Counted from the stretch's first letter, positions 1 through 13,031 are shown. The stretch: 64,000 nt of DNA from Telopea speciosissima (GCF_018873765.1 NC_057925.1:6211568-6275567); one strand, 5' to 3'. Notes: generated from the sequence alone by a model not told the origin. Made by a program: numbers and translations.

Positions 1-701
1 AGAAACAAAAATCGCCGGAGTTGCAAGAAGCACGGCTAGCCGTGACAACGTAAGCGAATCGAAGAAGGAGAATAGCAACGGGAAACAAAAGCATTCTAAC
101 CAGTATGTTTTTCAAGGGGCTTGATTTCCCAGTCGTAGGCACCATGACTCCGTGAGAGACTCTTTCTTTCTCTTGAGAAAAACAAAATAAGAAGATACAA
201 AAAAACAAATCCCTTGATATAATTCTTTACAAATTATTGGCCTTCCCATACATCAAAACTGACTATTTAAAGGGTAAACAAAAACACTTCTCCAATTAGC
301 ACAAATATCTGCACTCTGTACATAAATTCTTTACAAGTAGAAGCTTAGGTTGCAAATCCTTTGCTATTTTCAATCAATCTACATGTTGTTTCCACGTAAC
401 TATTGTTTTAATATCCTCATAAGCCATAGGCTCAATGTAATGGTTGCAGGAAAGCAAACCCATAATTTTCTGCTCTATTGACTTAATCCTAATTCTTTGG
501 CACTGCAAAACCTCATACAAACCTAGCAATTTTTTTGAATTAAGCAAAACTCTTAAGCTAACAGACAGAGGAGGTGTGGAACAATCCCTACAAGGGTCTG
601 AAATAAAGAAATCCTTGATATCAGATTTAAGATGTGATCAACAGAGGCAGTTCGGATTTAAAAAAGCAGGGAAATCCAATTTTTTTGTCCACATCCACCT
701 G
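1..701. other. Intergenic, no gene seen
   Basis: AT-rich sequence with stop codons in every frame. No recognisable protein, RNA gene or complete element was found before the MATE-like fragment that follows. Confidence 0.5.
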
Positions 702-830
702 GGTGACATGGAGGTGGCCACGGGCTCTCTAGCCATCGCCTTCGCTAACATCACTGGCTACTCTGTCCTCTTTGGCCTCGCCTTAGGCATGGAACCTCTC
801 TGTTCGCAACCCTTTGGTGCAGATCTGATC
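702..830 (+). pseudogene. MATE (DTX) transporter gene fragment
   Basis: About 40 codons read as [20 protein letters not shown] followed by a segment with [12 protein letters not shown]. This matches the conserved first-helix region of plant MATE/DTX multidrug and toxic compound extrusion transporters, where GMEP and the Q-FGA motif are diagnostic. A working MATE protein is about 450-500 residues with 12 membrane helices. Here the similarity begins after unrelated sequence and stops within 10 codons of the motif, and no further helices are found on either side. It is therefore an isolated, truncated fragment. No transposon ends were seen right next to it. The family call rests on recognising the motif, without an alignment. 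Confidence 0.7.
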
Positions 831-3224
831 GTTGAAGGCTACCTCTAAAGCTTTATGCATCGAAACCCCAACCGGACAAGACGTATTCTCTCTGAAGGCG
901 GTGTTCACGATGCCATCGGAACTTCCAAGAAAAAGTCTCCTCCGTTGGTGGTTTCCGATTAGGTGGTTCGTCAGCCATTCCATGATAATACTTTCGATTG
1001 CAAAGGGGTGGGATCAAGTGGGTTTGCAGGAGGAAGAAGAAGAAAAAGAAAGGGAAAGGATGCATTGGCCTTTATATGTAAGGGCATTTTGGTCACAACA
1101 TGTATTTTACTAACACCGTTAACAGACTCGGGTTAAGTGAAACCAAGATTGAAAAATAGGAGAAATCTGAGTAGTTGTCAGAAGGACAGGAGAGGTTCCC
1201 TGAATTGTCAAAAAGGTCAGGGGAGATTTAAGTAATTTGCTCTAGAGTTAAATGTCGACATTTTTACCGAAATCACTGACGATGTTCCTGAGATCAAATT
1301 TGATTCTTAGAATTTGTATATTACATTTCATGTTTGTAAATTTGAAACTTTGTTGGTCCATTTATTTCATGGTTATAATGCTATACAGTTGGAGTGTGAT
1401 CTGAAGGTGCTGCTCTGCTTAGTATGATTTCATCTTCTAAATGAAGCTTCATTGATCCAATCATATTACGCATTTATCAGTTTAAGCACCAAGTTTAACT
1501 GGTTTCTATCATACTCGAAGTCCCAAAAAAAATTTCTGAATTTGATCACCCCTATAGCTCTTTAGTTGGAGCCTAGAGGCCCTCTATAGAAAGACTAACT
1601 AGAACATCTCTCTTTGCTTCCTATTTTCTGGCATTTTCTTTGGTTCCAACATGTAAAAAAGGCTCTGCTGTATAGATGCATAGAAGTCTGAAGCTTTGAG
1701 CTTTGAACTTTGAAGAGAAAAATACTCATCGACCAACATTCTTCCCTCCTTCCCCTCCAACATGACACTGTAGATGGAGCTGGAGCTGGAGCTAAGAGAG
1801 GGAGGGAATGGAGGAGGGCAAGGGACTTTGGATGCCAGGGTCATTTTGGTCATTTTCACCCAGCAAAACCCTGGTTTTCTAGAAAAGAATCACCTTTGCA
1901 GCAAAACTCTGGATTTAGGATAAATAGGATAAAAACACATCCATCTTAAGAATTTTTGGTCAATTTTGAAAAGGTTTGGACACAAAAGCGGTACTAGGGG
2001 TAAAGTGGTAATTTAATCCAACAAACCCTAATTTTCCGATACTACCTAAGATTTCTGATGAGTATTCGCCACAACGCGTCACCGACATTGTTTGTTTTAT
2101 ATCCACAGAATTCATATTTGTTGAGAGAATTAATGGCATGCATTTATTGACAACAAACAATGTGTTAATAAAGAATTTAAAGACAATGCAATTATTTACA
2201 TTGGGTCATGTTACAGGACTGACATTACCTAACCATCAATTATCAAATGCCAAGAGTATAGATTCCTTCCTGACTCATGCTCTAATAAAAAATATGTTCT
2301 TGCAATATCGGTAAAAACCATGTGAAAAGCAAAAACAGAATAATATTGCTGTAAAAAATGAACCCTTTCCCACTTGTGTGAAAATTAATAAAATACAAAA
2401 GTAGGAAAAGTTTTTTCTCCCAACAAATGGTATCAGAACGAGGTTTTTATGATCGTAAACAATGGAGGGAAACAAAAATCAAAAGTAGATTATCCTTAAC
2501 GATCATGTGAGAGGCAACCCTGTACTACAAAAAAAAAAAGAAAAAGAAAAAAGGTTTCTCGATTGAAATAAACATGACATAATAGAAAAATACTCAATCC
2601 CATCATACATCCATTGAATTAAGTACATTATTTAACAAACACAATAATTGCATCTAAAATATAAATTTATAATAAAAAAAAAAATAAAAAAAGTTTCTCG
2701 ATTAAAATAAACATGACATAATAAAAAAAATACTTAATCCTATCATACATCCCACAACATGATTATAAAGTACATCAATGTATTAATAATATTTTTACCA
2801 AAAAAAAATGTATTAATAATATAGTCATCATCTTATCGAACATAAAGGTAATATATCATCATCTAACATAACCCATGAAATCCAATTTACAAAAAATTTT
2901 AAAAAAAAGAAAATTGCATTGGTTGTCTACAACAATTGGTTTTTATGTCTTTGAACCATTTGTGAAAGCATAGCTAACTAAATTTACCACTAAAAATTGG
3001 AGTGTCAATATTCTCAAACTCCGGTGTAGATACTACCCCAAATTCTCTATCGAGCCATGCCACTTCATGAAGAAGAGAGAAGTTTTGTCAGTAGAGATTT
3101 TGGAAGTTGTTGTTGAATATAATTTGGGTTGCAAAGAGTGTAAATAAACATCTAATAATGTCTTATAGGCTGTCTATGCCCAACCAAAATTCGATGTGTC
3201 AATTGGAAGTAATAATTTACCGAG
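831..3224. other. Intergenic with simple repeats
   Basis: No supportable gene. Two ~62-bp direct repeats (about 2551-2612 and 2691-2752, period 140 bp) sit in A-rich DNA; the rest is low-complexity AT-rich sequence. Confidence 0.45.
2551..2752. repeat. Pair of ~62-bp direct repeats
   Basis: A segment containing the core ATAAACATGACATAATA occurs twice, at about 2551-2612 and 2691-2752, 140 bp apart and with few mismatches. Poly-A tracts precede both copies. No terminal inverted repeats were seen, so it looks like a local tandem duplication. Confidence 0.6.
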
Positions 3225-3336
3225 TTGAGAACAATTGCTTAGTGCAATTGATAGAAATGTAGAATATAAAAACCCACCCTACCGGTCTTGGGTTCAAGTC
3301 TCTTGGATCTCATCTTCACTCGTATCCAAAATAATA
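3225..3336 (+). mobile_element. SINE-like element (degenerate)
   Basis: A box-A-like stretch (TGCTTAGTGCAATTG, near 3236) is followed about 55 bp later by a box-B-like stretch (GGTTCAAGTCTC, near 3290) and an ATAATAATA tail. This is the arrangement of a tRNA-derived SINE. The flanks AGTAATAATTTACCGAG and AGTAATATACCAGATC are only partly alike, so the target duplication has decayed or been misread. Confidence 0.4.
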
Positions 3337-3650
3337 ATAGTAATATACCAGATCCGGATGTTAGTTCATAGATTTTTTTTTTTTAAGATATTGTATTATA
3401 TAGAGGAATAATATAAGTTAGATAAATGTCTTTTCATGGATTGATTGAGCCCTCTCTTTTTTTTTAATTAGTATCTGTCACCCATATTAGTTGTTGGTTT
3501 AAACGTGTTAAATATGAATCTTTATTCAAAGAGACATTTTTCCATATCTATAAAAATATAAGTTAGATTTCTATCCAAAAAAATATATATATAAGTTAGA
3601 TAAATGTCATATTTAAATGATATGTATAGATACAAGTATAATATGTATAT

Positions 3651-3819
3651 GGAAAAAAGTTCTCTGTCTGGAAGTGTGGCCTACGTCAGCACTTCCATGA
3701 GTCTATCTCTCTCCTCCCCATGTGAAAAGACACCTCTGTCACCTTGTTTTAAGAAGGAAAGAGATAGACACATAGGAATATTAGCGTAGGCCACCCTTCC
3801 GTACAGAAAACTGCTTCCC
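3651..3819. mobile_element. Mutator-like MITE, 169-bp family
   Basis: A 169-bp element beginning GGAAAAAAGTTCTCTG and ending CAGAAAACTGCTTCCC, with imperfect terminal inverted repeats. It is flanked by the perfect 9-bp direct repeat TATGTATAT (3642-3650 and 3820-3828). A 9-bp duplication is the hallmark of Mutator-like insertion. A second copy of exactly the same length lies at 58753-58921. It codes for nothing. Confidence 0.8.
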
Positions 3820-3828
3820 TATGTATAT

Positions 3829-6636
3829 TTATCAACTATGGTAGAGCCCAATTTTTTATCCAAATAGTAGTGTAGCTGAGGTTTCATGTGCCTTACCTAT
3901 AACCTAGCCTTCTTGCCCGATCTGTATTCGTAGTTCCATATGAGACACAAAAGGTTTAAATGTTATTCTCTCTCTCTCTCTCTCTCTCTTGCTTTTCGAT
4001 TCTGATCCTCTACGTTTGGGCAGTCGAGTGGCCAGTGTGTGGTCTCACACAGGCAGAGTTGAAATGACCGCTTTGATAGAAACACGTTATCTTAAGTTAT
4101 TAGGGTTATAACAAACTGTATCAGCCCATGTGCACGGTTAAAGTCATCACGTGGACAGCTGGAGAACTATGCCTTGTAATATAAATATGTGTAACCTGTT
4201 ATATATCTAATTAATGAAATCAGGCATTCTTCACGCCCCACCCACTGCTCGAGTACCTTGCCTAGGTGAGGTCTATGCCCTACATGCATGAAGCCGCACG
4301 CATGCCGTAGAGAATCCGAGTAGGTTTAAAAAACCAAGATCCAACAATGAAGACAGCATCTCCAAAAAAAAAAATTGAAGACAGAAAGATACCATTGCCC
4401 TCGCAGATAAATACACGTGGATCCAACACGGCCTGTTTTGGAAGTTTTCTAATACATAAAAGGATTCTCGATGTTAGTGATGTGGGGAACCTCCAATAAG
4501 AGAGAGACACTTGGTGTAATCTCTACCGTTGGTTAAGAGAATATATAAAATAACACAAACGTTTACCACAAGGCAAATTGGATGACATCTCAGTTTGTGG
4601 ACCTATGATACGAATCTCACAAGAACTTGTTTATAGCAATCTGAATCAAATCCTTTTCGTAAATCAACGTGGAACGTACACAGTCACCCATATGGTTTAC
4701 CTATATATATATATATATATTTTTTCCTAAAGATCAGCAAAGATATATTTGTACGAGGGTCTCCACAGTGATGATACTCTATAGAGAAGGTGTTTTGCCC
4801 GTTAGGTTTATCCACCATGATGTACTTCTATGATTGGACTCTTGGGCGGATGAGTTTCATTATTTTTCTTGTCTTTTATTGTATGAAGTCGACAGCATAC
4901 CCTTCTCCTATATATCAAATCAAAAGGTTAAGATATCGTGGCTTTGTGAATTTAAATATAAGTTTTGCACTTTTTTTTTTTTTTTTTTTTGTAAAAAACC
5001 AAAAATAATATTATTAATTTTGTAACTAAACTGAAATCCTGGAAATATAGATCTGAATAAGGTGATATTAAAATTAAGATAAAGTTTTCCTCCACCCGTC
5101 TAGGGTTTCAGTATTGATATATCTAAAAATATATTTATGCACGTGGCAGAGTAACATGAATGTTATGATAGTTATGTAAGACCAGTGAGCCTCATGTCAA
5201 TTAATGCATTTGAGATATTAAATGTTCTATTTGCTTCCACATAGGTGAGTCAAACCAATCGACTTAACTCAGTGGGTTGTAACAGTTTACCATCCACCCA
5301 AGTGGGTTGTAGCACAAATCGACCCTAATGATAAAAGGAACAGTGACGGACAGAGGTATCACATTTATTATTCTTTCCGTATTTCACTCTTACTTACCTA
5401 TTGCTCGATTCTAACTTTATCATCAGAGATTAATCACTAATTAACCTCGGATTCATCTAACCATTAACTATTCTTTTCACAGGTCATCCACCTCAGCTCG
5501 ATCAAAATCAAACGGCAACAAGTATGTTCTACAATATCCTCCCAATATCCATCCCCACCCTCTCCCATCCCTTCACCCCATTCACCCGTGTGTGGATAAG
5601 GACTGAGTTTAAGGCAAATTGTAACTTGAGGAACCCTTTTGAAGAAGCCAGTTGCAGATGGTGGATAAGGGATAGGCTGGCGAGGAATTCAAGTGCAATG
5701 GCAGGAATGGGAGACCCATAACCAGAGGTCGGTGGGGCTCAGAATTTAATTAATTTGTCTGGTGATAGTATTTAAAACTGTATATTTAATCTATCATAAT
5801 TGCAATAATTGAGTTGCAGCAGATTCATTAATGGAAGACATCCAAATTGATACACTTGTTTGAAAGTTCAATTTAAAACGAGATCGGTGGTAGTTATTTT
5901 TGCTGTGCAATGTGATCCCAACCCCACACCATCTCATTGGTTGAATTCCAATTTAAAATGTAAGATAAATTCCATAATTTTATAAGGGAAAAAGAACACT
6001 ACCAGGCTACGTGGTTCGTGCGCCTAGGGTTGTCAAAACTTAACCCAAACCTATAAAACCGATCAAAAAACTCAGATCGAACCACACTGATTTTTATTGG
6101 ACTGATTTTGAATTGGGGTATGATGAGACTGACTGAAAATTGGATCATACCGAATCGATCAATATCTAGATCGAAAATCAAATCGAATGAAACCGAAAAA
6201 AATAATAGATTATGAGGTTATGAATAGGTGAATTGATTATTCATTGATTTCAATATTACTGAGAAGATTTCGGGTTATAAGGAAAATTGTTACAAATCAA
6301 TGACTATTAGGTTATGAATAAGGTAATTGATTTGTAAATTGTTTTCATTGATCACTTTGTTCACTATTCAAAATTGATTGGATACTTAAATAAATGATTT
6401 GGTAGTAGGATTTATTTTGTGATTTCAATATTAATTATCCTCTCTCCGATTAGTTATCCATTTACTTCAATATCAGTTATCTTCTCCCTATAATAAAAAT
6501 AATGATTTCACTACAAAATCTATTTATCCATTGATGAATCATATTAGTTATCCTCCCCTTATCATGAAAAATCTTTGTTTGACTCAAGAAAGATTATTTA
6601 AAGTGTTCCCATCTATTGGACCTTTATCCCGTCACG
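3829..6636. other. Intergenic, repeats only
   Basis: Contains a (CT)n run near 3969-3989, a partial copy near 4000-4070 of the element found at 53504-53702, a (TA)n run near 4702-4720 and a poly-T run near 4972-4991. The stretch 6020-6190 resembles the degenerate hAT-like families described elsewhere in the window. The open frames are short and carry no recognised domain. Confidence 0.4.
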
Positions 6637-6775
6637 TATAGTACACCTTCAAAGTGCATCAAAAAGGTACATATCTGACAGTGTACATGCATTTGGGGGA
6701 GTATTTTAGACAAAAACACTTTAAGGTGCATGCACCGTCAGATGTACCTTTTTGGTGCACTTGAGGTGTATTATA
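6637..6775. mobile_element. Fold-back MITE-like palindrome, ~139 bp
   Basis: The two ends are long imperfect inverted repeats. The left starts TATAGTACACCTTCAAAGTG and the right, read in reverse complement, starts TATAATACACCTCAAGTG. Both then share AAAAAGGTACAT and a GTGCATGCA-type core. The whole could form a hairpin. It lies about 260 bp upstream of the lipoxygenase TATA box. Confidence 0.6.
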
Positions 6776-7030
6776 CTTGAGGTGATAAAAATTTCATTTA
6801 CTGTGGATGAAGGAAAACTCAATCATAAATTTTTTACTCTTTTATTTCAGTGGAGATTGAAGGCGATAAAATTTTTTGAAAAAAGAACACTATTTGGACA
6901 CTTGTGGTGCGCTGCCTTATGCGAGACAGAAAAGAGTGCAAATGACCACCGCTCCCCGGGAATTTCAAAATATGAAACATGAAAATCTTGTTTATCAAAA
7001 TGGGCCCTGATTCCAATCTTCACATTTTTC

Positions 7031-7038
7031 TATATAAA
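7031..7038 (+). promoter_or_regulatory. TATA box of the lipoxygenase gene
   Basis: TATATAAA lies 71 bp before the start codon, the expected spacing for a short plant 5' leader. The leader ends in a (GA)n tract at 7079-7096 just before the ATG. Confidence 0.6.
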
Positions 7039-7101
7039 GCTCAACATAGTGAACTAAGATCACCAAGCCAATCCAGTGATAGAGAGAGAGAGAGAGAAAA
7101 G

Positions 7102-10100
7102 ATGTTGAAGCCTCAACTGCAACAGTCTGAGACTGCTCGATCGCTTGCGCTGTTTCACAAGACCTTTGTCTCCGGTCATGTTAGTGCGAAGCACCTCCTA
7201 CGGCGGCCACCGCCTTCTCTCCGTCAAAAACAAAAGAAGTTCTCTGTCATGGCCATGAGCATCTCCAGCGACATTAAAGCGATCATTGGAACCGCTTTGG
7301 AGAAATCTGTGACAGTTAAGGCGGTAGTTACAGTTCAACTAACGATTGGAGGGGTCTTATCAAACATTGGGGTGGAGAAAGGTATCGATGACATTATCGA
7401 CTTACTTGGTAAAACGTTGTCGTTGGAGCTCGTTAGCTCAGAGCTTGATCCTCGTAAGTTCATTTGCTACACAAACTAAAACTACTTTCATTTACTTTGC
7501 AACAAGTGTGTGTGTGTTGTGTTCCTGCAATGGCACAGGAGCTACGTGACCATGCATTGTTCTCTCGCATATTGAAATAAATAAGTGGGTCAGCGTTCTT
7601 AGTGGGTGATCGTGGCCCCTGTGTGTGTGTGTGTGTGTGAGGGGGGGGGGGTAATGAGCACACGCGTTGGCATCATGGGGGTGGGATTTCCGTCTTTCAT
7701 GGGGAGCGGGGTGGGACGGTCATTACTCCCATCCTTTGTGTGTAGACATGGGTGGTACGGATCTTTATCCCCTCCAGTTCCCTGTCCGACCCAGTTCCCC
7801 AGTCCTCCTAACAAGGGGGAAGGGGGGCTATGATCACCCTACCCCTGCCTGGGTGAGATCCACCTCTCCTTATTAGAGGGATTGGGGAATTGGGCCTGGC
7901 AGAGAACTCGAGGAGATGATTTTCCTGGGCGGGTACACTCTCCCTGAAAACTATTCTCCTAAATAAATATAGGGGAATATGGGGAAGCATGGACCTTGTG
8001 TGAACACAGGGGCAATGGGAGTGTACAGTAAAGCATCAACAGACGATCATTTTGCCCCCTCTATGTCTGGCTGCAAAGCATGTGTTCTCCCAGAGAGCTT
8101 TTTCCCATAAATATATATCACAATATATGTCGAGTTTTCTTAAATGAAAAGGTAGGGGTGTGTTGGTTATTTTATACCCAGTTGTGTCTGGACACAAGTA
8201 GACGCCCAGACGCATGACCGAGTGCCATTTCTTTTTGCCCATTATTATTTAATTTCAATTATAACAATATAAATTAATTGGTGGTGCAGAGACTGGGTTG
8301 GAGAAGGAGACCATCAAGGGTTATGCTCATATGAGTGGTAAAAACTTAAAGGAGAAGGAGGTGACATATGAGACCAAATTTGTGGTTCCGGAGAGTTTTG
8401 GGGCAGTGGGGGCTGTTCTGGTGCAGAATGATCATCACAAGGAGATGTTTCTCAAGACTATTGTCCTTGATGGCTTCCCTAATGGCCCTGTTAACTTCTC
8501 CTGTGATTCATTTGTTCACAGCAAGTTCGATAACAAAGAGAAGAGAGTCTTCTTCGGTAATAAGGTGTCACCATCTCTCTCTCTTTCCTTCTTGTGTGAT
8601 TCATGTTTTTGCATTGTTTGTCTTGTTTGTAAGAAAGGCATGCCGGGCTCCAAGATTCTCTACGAATCTCTAATTGTTTGTGTTGAATGATTGCTAAGTA
8701 GACCCTATTTAAAAATGGTTTCTATTCTTATATTATTTTGATGCTTGATTTGATAGGGATGAATGTAAATAGTTAACTAGTGCAATTTTTTGTCACGAAA
8801 CTGGTAAATTGAGAAATTGTAACTTTCTTTTGATTGCCCTTTATTGTACTTTCAAAGTCATTCAAGACAGAGGCAAATTTTTTTTTTTTTTAAATAAGTT
8901 GAAAGTGACTTATTATTGTGGAGCAGTCATACTTGCAATCGGAGACTCCCAGTGGATTGAAGAGGTTGAGGGTGAAAGAGCTAGAGAACCTGCGTGGGGA
9001 TGGTACGGGAGAGCGTAAGACATATGATAGGATCTACGACTATGACACCTACAATGATTTAGGGGACCCCGACTGTAGCACTGAACTGGCACGCCCCGTC
9101 CTCGGTGATTCCCAACATCCTTATCCCAGACGGTGTAGAACTGGACGTCCTCGTTGTACCACAGGTAATTAAATAATTCTCTATATGAATATATTTATGG
9201 GAAAAAGAAGCATATGATGCCAGTGTGCAGATTCTTACGCACGCCGTGTCTCACATCCCACCCATGAACCATTGAACCTTACACCCACTCTCTTCAATAA
9301 ATACCCCTTATTGGTCTATTCATTACCTTCTCCCTCAATTGATATGATGTTGGGTTCTAATGGTGCATGTAGATCCCTTGTCCGAGAAAAGGAGCTTGGA
9401 AGCATATGTGCCGAGAGATGAGGCATTTTCTGAAGTGAAACAGTTGAATTTCTCAACCAAGACAGTGAAGTCAGTGGCTCATGCTGTACTTCCTTCACTT
9501 GAGACTGCACTCCTTAATGCAGAACTTGGATTCCCATACTTCACCAAAATTGATTCACTATTCAATGAAGGGCTTGCACTACCTAAGCCTAAAGATCAAG
9601 GCTGGTTCTTCAGCAGGCTTTTACCAAGGCTTGTCAAATCCCTTGATAGTAAAGGAGATGAAGTCTTGCTCTTTGAGGTCCCTGAGACCATTAACAGTTA
9701 GTCTCTCTCTCTCTCTCTCTCTCAATAATACTTGTGGGTTTATGGTCACTCACCATGATTTGTACTGCAGGAGACAAATTCTCTTGGTTCAGGGATGAGG
9801 AATTCTCACGCCAGACTCTTGCTGGTCTCAACCCCTTCAGCATTCAGTTGGTCACGGTATGATATGAATTATGCAATTTGGAATCTCAGTCTATTGGTTT
9901 TTTGAGGCCTCAACCCTAACCCAATCCGACCTTGACTCAGGGTCAGAAATTTTCAACCCGATCCCACCTTTAAGGCCAAGTATCTCAGCCCAGGTCAGAC
10001 CCTATTCGGGCTGACAGAGCCAAACTTGCATCCCTAGGTGCAAGATCCTACCTGATGACCAATCAATCGGTATTGATTGCCTAAGAACCCAATTAAGCCC

Positions 10101-12636
10101 GACTCCCTAAAAGCTCGACTATTGTTAATTAATAGATCGTATAAGGGCTATTTAAAGATAAATGGCTCAGTAACCCGTTTAAGGCATGTTTAGGGGAGCA
10201 TGCCTAGCCTATGAGGAAATTTTTTGTGTGTCATATCACTCATATGTATAAATAGCCATAGTCAATAAATATATATTACTAGCTAGTAATAAATTTATAA
10301 GATTCCTAAAATTAATTTTTTTTAACCAAGTGAATTTTTCAGGAATGGCCATTGAAGAGCAAACTCGACCCTGAGATCTATGGCCCAGCTGAGTCTGCAA
10401 TTACTGCAGAACTAATCGAGCGAGAGATCAAAGGAATCATGACCGTCGATGAGGTATCACAAGCTCCAATTAGAAATAAAGGTCTTTAAAGGGATTATAT
10501 ATCATCTCTACCATATATAATATTCTGTAATCGATCTGGTCTCTGTTTTGGCTTGCAGGCCATACAGCGAAAGAAACTGTTCATGTTAGATTATCATGAT
10601 CTGTTATTACCTTATGTAAACCAAGTGAGAGATCTCAAAGGGACAACATTATATGGTTCAAGAACCTTATTCATGCTTACTCATGACAACACATTGAGAC
10701 CTCTAGCGATTGAGCTCACTCGGCCACCTAAAGATGACAAGCCTATGTGGAGACAAGTATTCTCCCCTGGTTGGGATGGCACAAGCTGCTGGCTATGGAG
10801 ACTTGCTAAAGCTCATGTCTTGGCTCATGACTCTGGCTTTCACCAGCTTGTCGTCCACTGGTAAGATTAATCTTTTTCGTCTCCAATCAAGAGAAATAAA
10901 TATACGAGGAATTTAATTTGGTTCGGCACAAATGCCTACGCTTTGAGTTTTTTTTTAGAAAACTTAAAAAATTCTCTATACCAGTCTCCATCTGGATCTT
11001 TGTCCCCTCCAATTCCCTGTCCGGTCCAGTTCCCCTATTAAAAAGGGGGGAGGGGAGGCGTAAGATCACCCGGGTCCACCCCCTTATTACAGGCACTGGG
11101 TAAACTGGGCCGGGCAGGAAACTAGAAGAGATAATTTTCCCTCTCCATCTCACTATATGATCTTACCTTATGCTTGGGTATTAGGTTTTTCACACAGAAA
11201 CAATACATAGAGAACCCAAAAACCCTAATTTTCACATAATTACAATTATAACCCATACATGTAATAGATCCAAAACCCAACTCAATTACTATGCTGTTGC
11301 TATGATGTTTTGCAGGCTAAGGACACACTGTTGTACTGAGCCTTATATAATTGCGGCGAATCGGCAGCTAAGTGAGATGCACCCAATTTATCGGTTGTTG
11401 AATCCCCATTTCCGGTACACAATGGAGATCAATGCACTTGCTAGAGGTTTACTTATAAATGCAGGTGGGATCATTGAGAGCACCTTCTCTCCAGGAAAGT
11501 ATTCAATGGAGATCAGCTCTGCGTATTACGACAAGTACTGGAGGTTTGACATGGAGGGTTTACCTGCAGACTTAATTCGAAGGTAAATTAACTAACTCAC
11601 TAATTTGTGGATTCCAAACGTAAGGTGGAAGTAATAATCTCACATCGGATTTGAATAGTTCGATTAAGATTTATAGGTACTTGGGTACCTTCTTCTTAAG
11701 GATTAGCTTTTGAGGATGAGTTTTATCCAAATCCCTAACTAGGTATCAGAGTCAAGACCCTTCCTAAGCAATGCTATGTGGTGCAGAAACCACGCAACCA
11801 TTCATGTTCTTTTTCCCTTTTTCAAAGTACTAGTTGGATGTCATCTGATCAATGTTTCGTTTCCTTGATGGTTCAGAGGATTGGCTGTTGAGGATCCAAC
11901 GGCTGAGCATGGTCTAAAACTGACAATTGAGGATTACCCATTTGCTAATGATGGTCTTGTCCTCTGGGATGCCCTTAAACAATGGGTGAGTGACTATGTA
12001 AATCACTACTATCCAAAAGCCAGCCTTGTTGAATCTGATGAAGAACTCCAAGCATGGTGGAATGAGGTAAAAACAAAGGGCCATGGAGACAAGAAGGATG
12101 AGCCATGGTGGCCTATCCTCAAAACTCAAGATGATCTAATCCAAGTGGTGACAACCATCATTTGGGTCACCTCCGGCCACCACGCCGCCGTCAATTTCGG
12201 CCAATACCATTACGCCGGATACTTCCCGAACCGGCCGACAATCATGAGATCAAACATGCCCACTGAGGACCCAGCAGAGGATGAAATGAAGAATTTCTTG
12301 GCCAAACCTGAGTTTGCTCTGTTGAAGAGTTTCCCTTCACAAATTCAGGCTACTAAGGTGATGGCCATATTGGATGTGTTGTCTAGTCACTCAGTAGATG
12401 AGGAATACCTTGGAGGTGAGATTTTGCCAGCTTGGTCTGAGGATCCAGTCATAGAAGCAGCACATGAGAAGTTTATTGGGAAACTGAAGGAGCTTGATGG
12501 GATTATTGACACAAGGAATCAAGATTTGAATTTGAAGAACCGAACTGGTGCAGGTGTGGTACCCTATGAGTTATTGAAGCCATCCTCAACACCTGGGGTC
12601 ACTGGAATGGGAGTTCCTTATAGTATCTCCATTTAA
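7102..12636 (+). CDS. LOX: Lipoxygenase, plastid 13-LOX type
   Basis: Non-haem iron dioxygenase that adds O2 to linoleic or linolenic acid, feeding jasmonate and green-leaf-volatile synthesis. Nine exons join in frame with GT-AG introns: 7102-7453, 8290-8564, 8927-9164, 9373-9696, 9771-9856, 10343-10453, 10559-10860, 11316-11582, 11877-12636. They give 904 codons, normal for the plastid 13-LOX class. The first ~50 residues are Ser/Arg/Lys-rich like a transit peptide. A PLAT/LH2 domain follows in exons 1-2, then the catalytic domain. Iron ligands are visible as His562 and His567 (around HWLRTH), His754 and Asn758 (HHAAVN), and C-terminal Ile904 (SISI end). The exon 8 motif STF, with Phe in the second pocket position, favours 13- over 9-oxygenation, and Ala in LINAGG fits an S-product enzyme. 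Type and location are inferred. The ATG at 7102 is the first after the TATA box. MITEs sit in introns 1 and 7, and no coding damage was seen. Confidence 0.95.
7759..7931. mobile_element. Mutator-like MITE in LOX intron 1
   Basis: Copy of the family starting GGATCTTTATCC and ending in a mirrored GGAGATGATTTTCC. The inner inverted repeats contain CCAGTTCCC and GGGGAATTGGGCC. Related copies at 10994-11141, 22638-22824 and 55380-55558 have clean 9-bp target duplications; here the duplication is not clear. Confidence 0.65.
9895..10110. repeat. Dispersed C-rich repeat in LOX intron 5
   Basis: A stretch with CCTTGACTCAGGGTCAGAAA and CAGGTCAGACCCTATTCGGG belongs to a degenerate dispersed family. Similar wording recurs near 44880-45060, 45240-45445, 47520-47660, 47970-48100 and 62780-62940. 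Ends and target duplications are not resolved. Confidence 0.45.
10994..11141. mobile_element. Mutator-like MITE in LOX intron 7
   Basis: A 148-bp copy of the GGATCTTT family, with internal inverted repeats around CCGGTCCAGTTCCCC and CTGGGCCGGGCAGG. It is flanked by the perfect 9-bp duplication TCTCCATCT (10985-10993 and 11142-11150). It lies well away from both splice sites. Confidence 0.8.
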
Positions 12637-12681
12637 GAGTACTTGGATTTGTATGGTCAGTTTTTGGCTTACAATGTCAAA

Positions 12682-12719
12682 AATAAATCACTGTTTCTGT
12701 ACTAGGAAAGATGAATAAA
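12682..12719 (+). terminator. Poly(A) signals of the LOX gene
   Basis: Two AATAAA hexamers, at 12682-12687 and 12714-12719, lie 46 and 78 bp after the stop codon. They are suitable near-upstream polyadenylation elements; the cleavage site itself cannot be read. Confidence 0.5.
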
Positions 12720-13031
12720 TGAGCAGGAATTTGTCTTTGTTTCATGAACCACAGATTGCTTTATACTGTACACCACAAATTTGGGCCCAAAAAACCCAAG
12801 CCCAAAACTAAGTTTTTTTGGTTTCGGCCAGGCCGGGTTTCAGATTAAGGCATTGAGCTAGGCCCAGTCCACCCGAAAAAAGTTTGCATGCATCTATTAA
12901 CAAGTGGATGTAATTCTCAATTGATATACCATTCTATATGTCTATGACTACTAGATGCTAAGCCCCACCAGAATGCATGGGAAGGTTGTTGTGCATGATT
13001 GATGGGTTAACCCGGAACTGGTTTAATCTTA

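Noticed and set aside
444-848. Complete 134-codon gene around the MATE motif
   Set aside because: Only the last third resembles MATE. The upstream part is chance open frame without splice support.
11914-12129. Minus-strand open frame with hydrophobic start
   Set aside because: Shadow of lipoxygenase exon 9.
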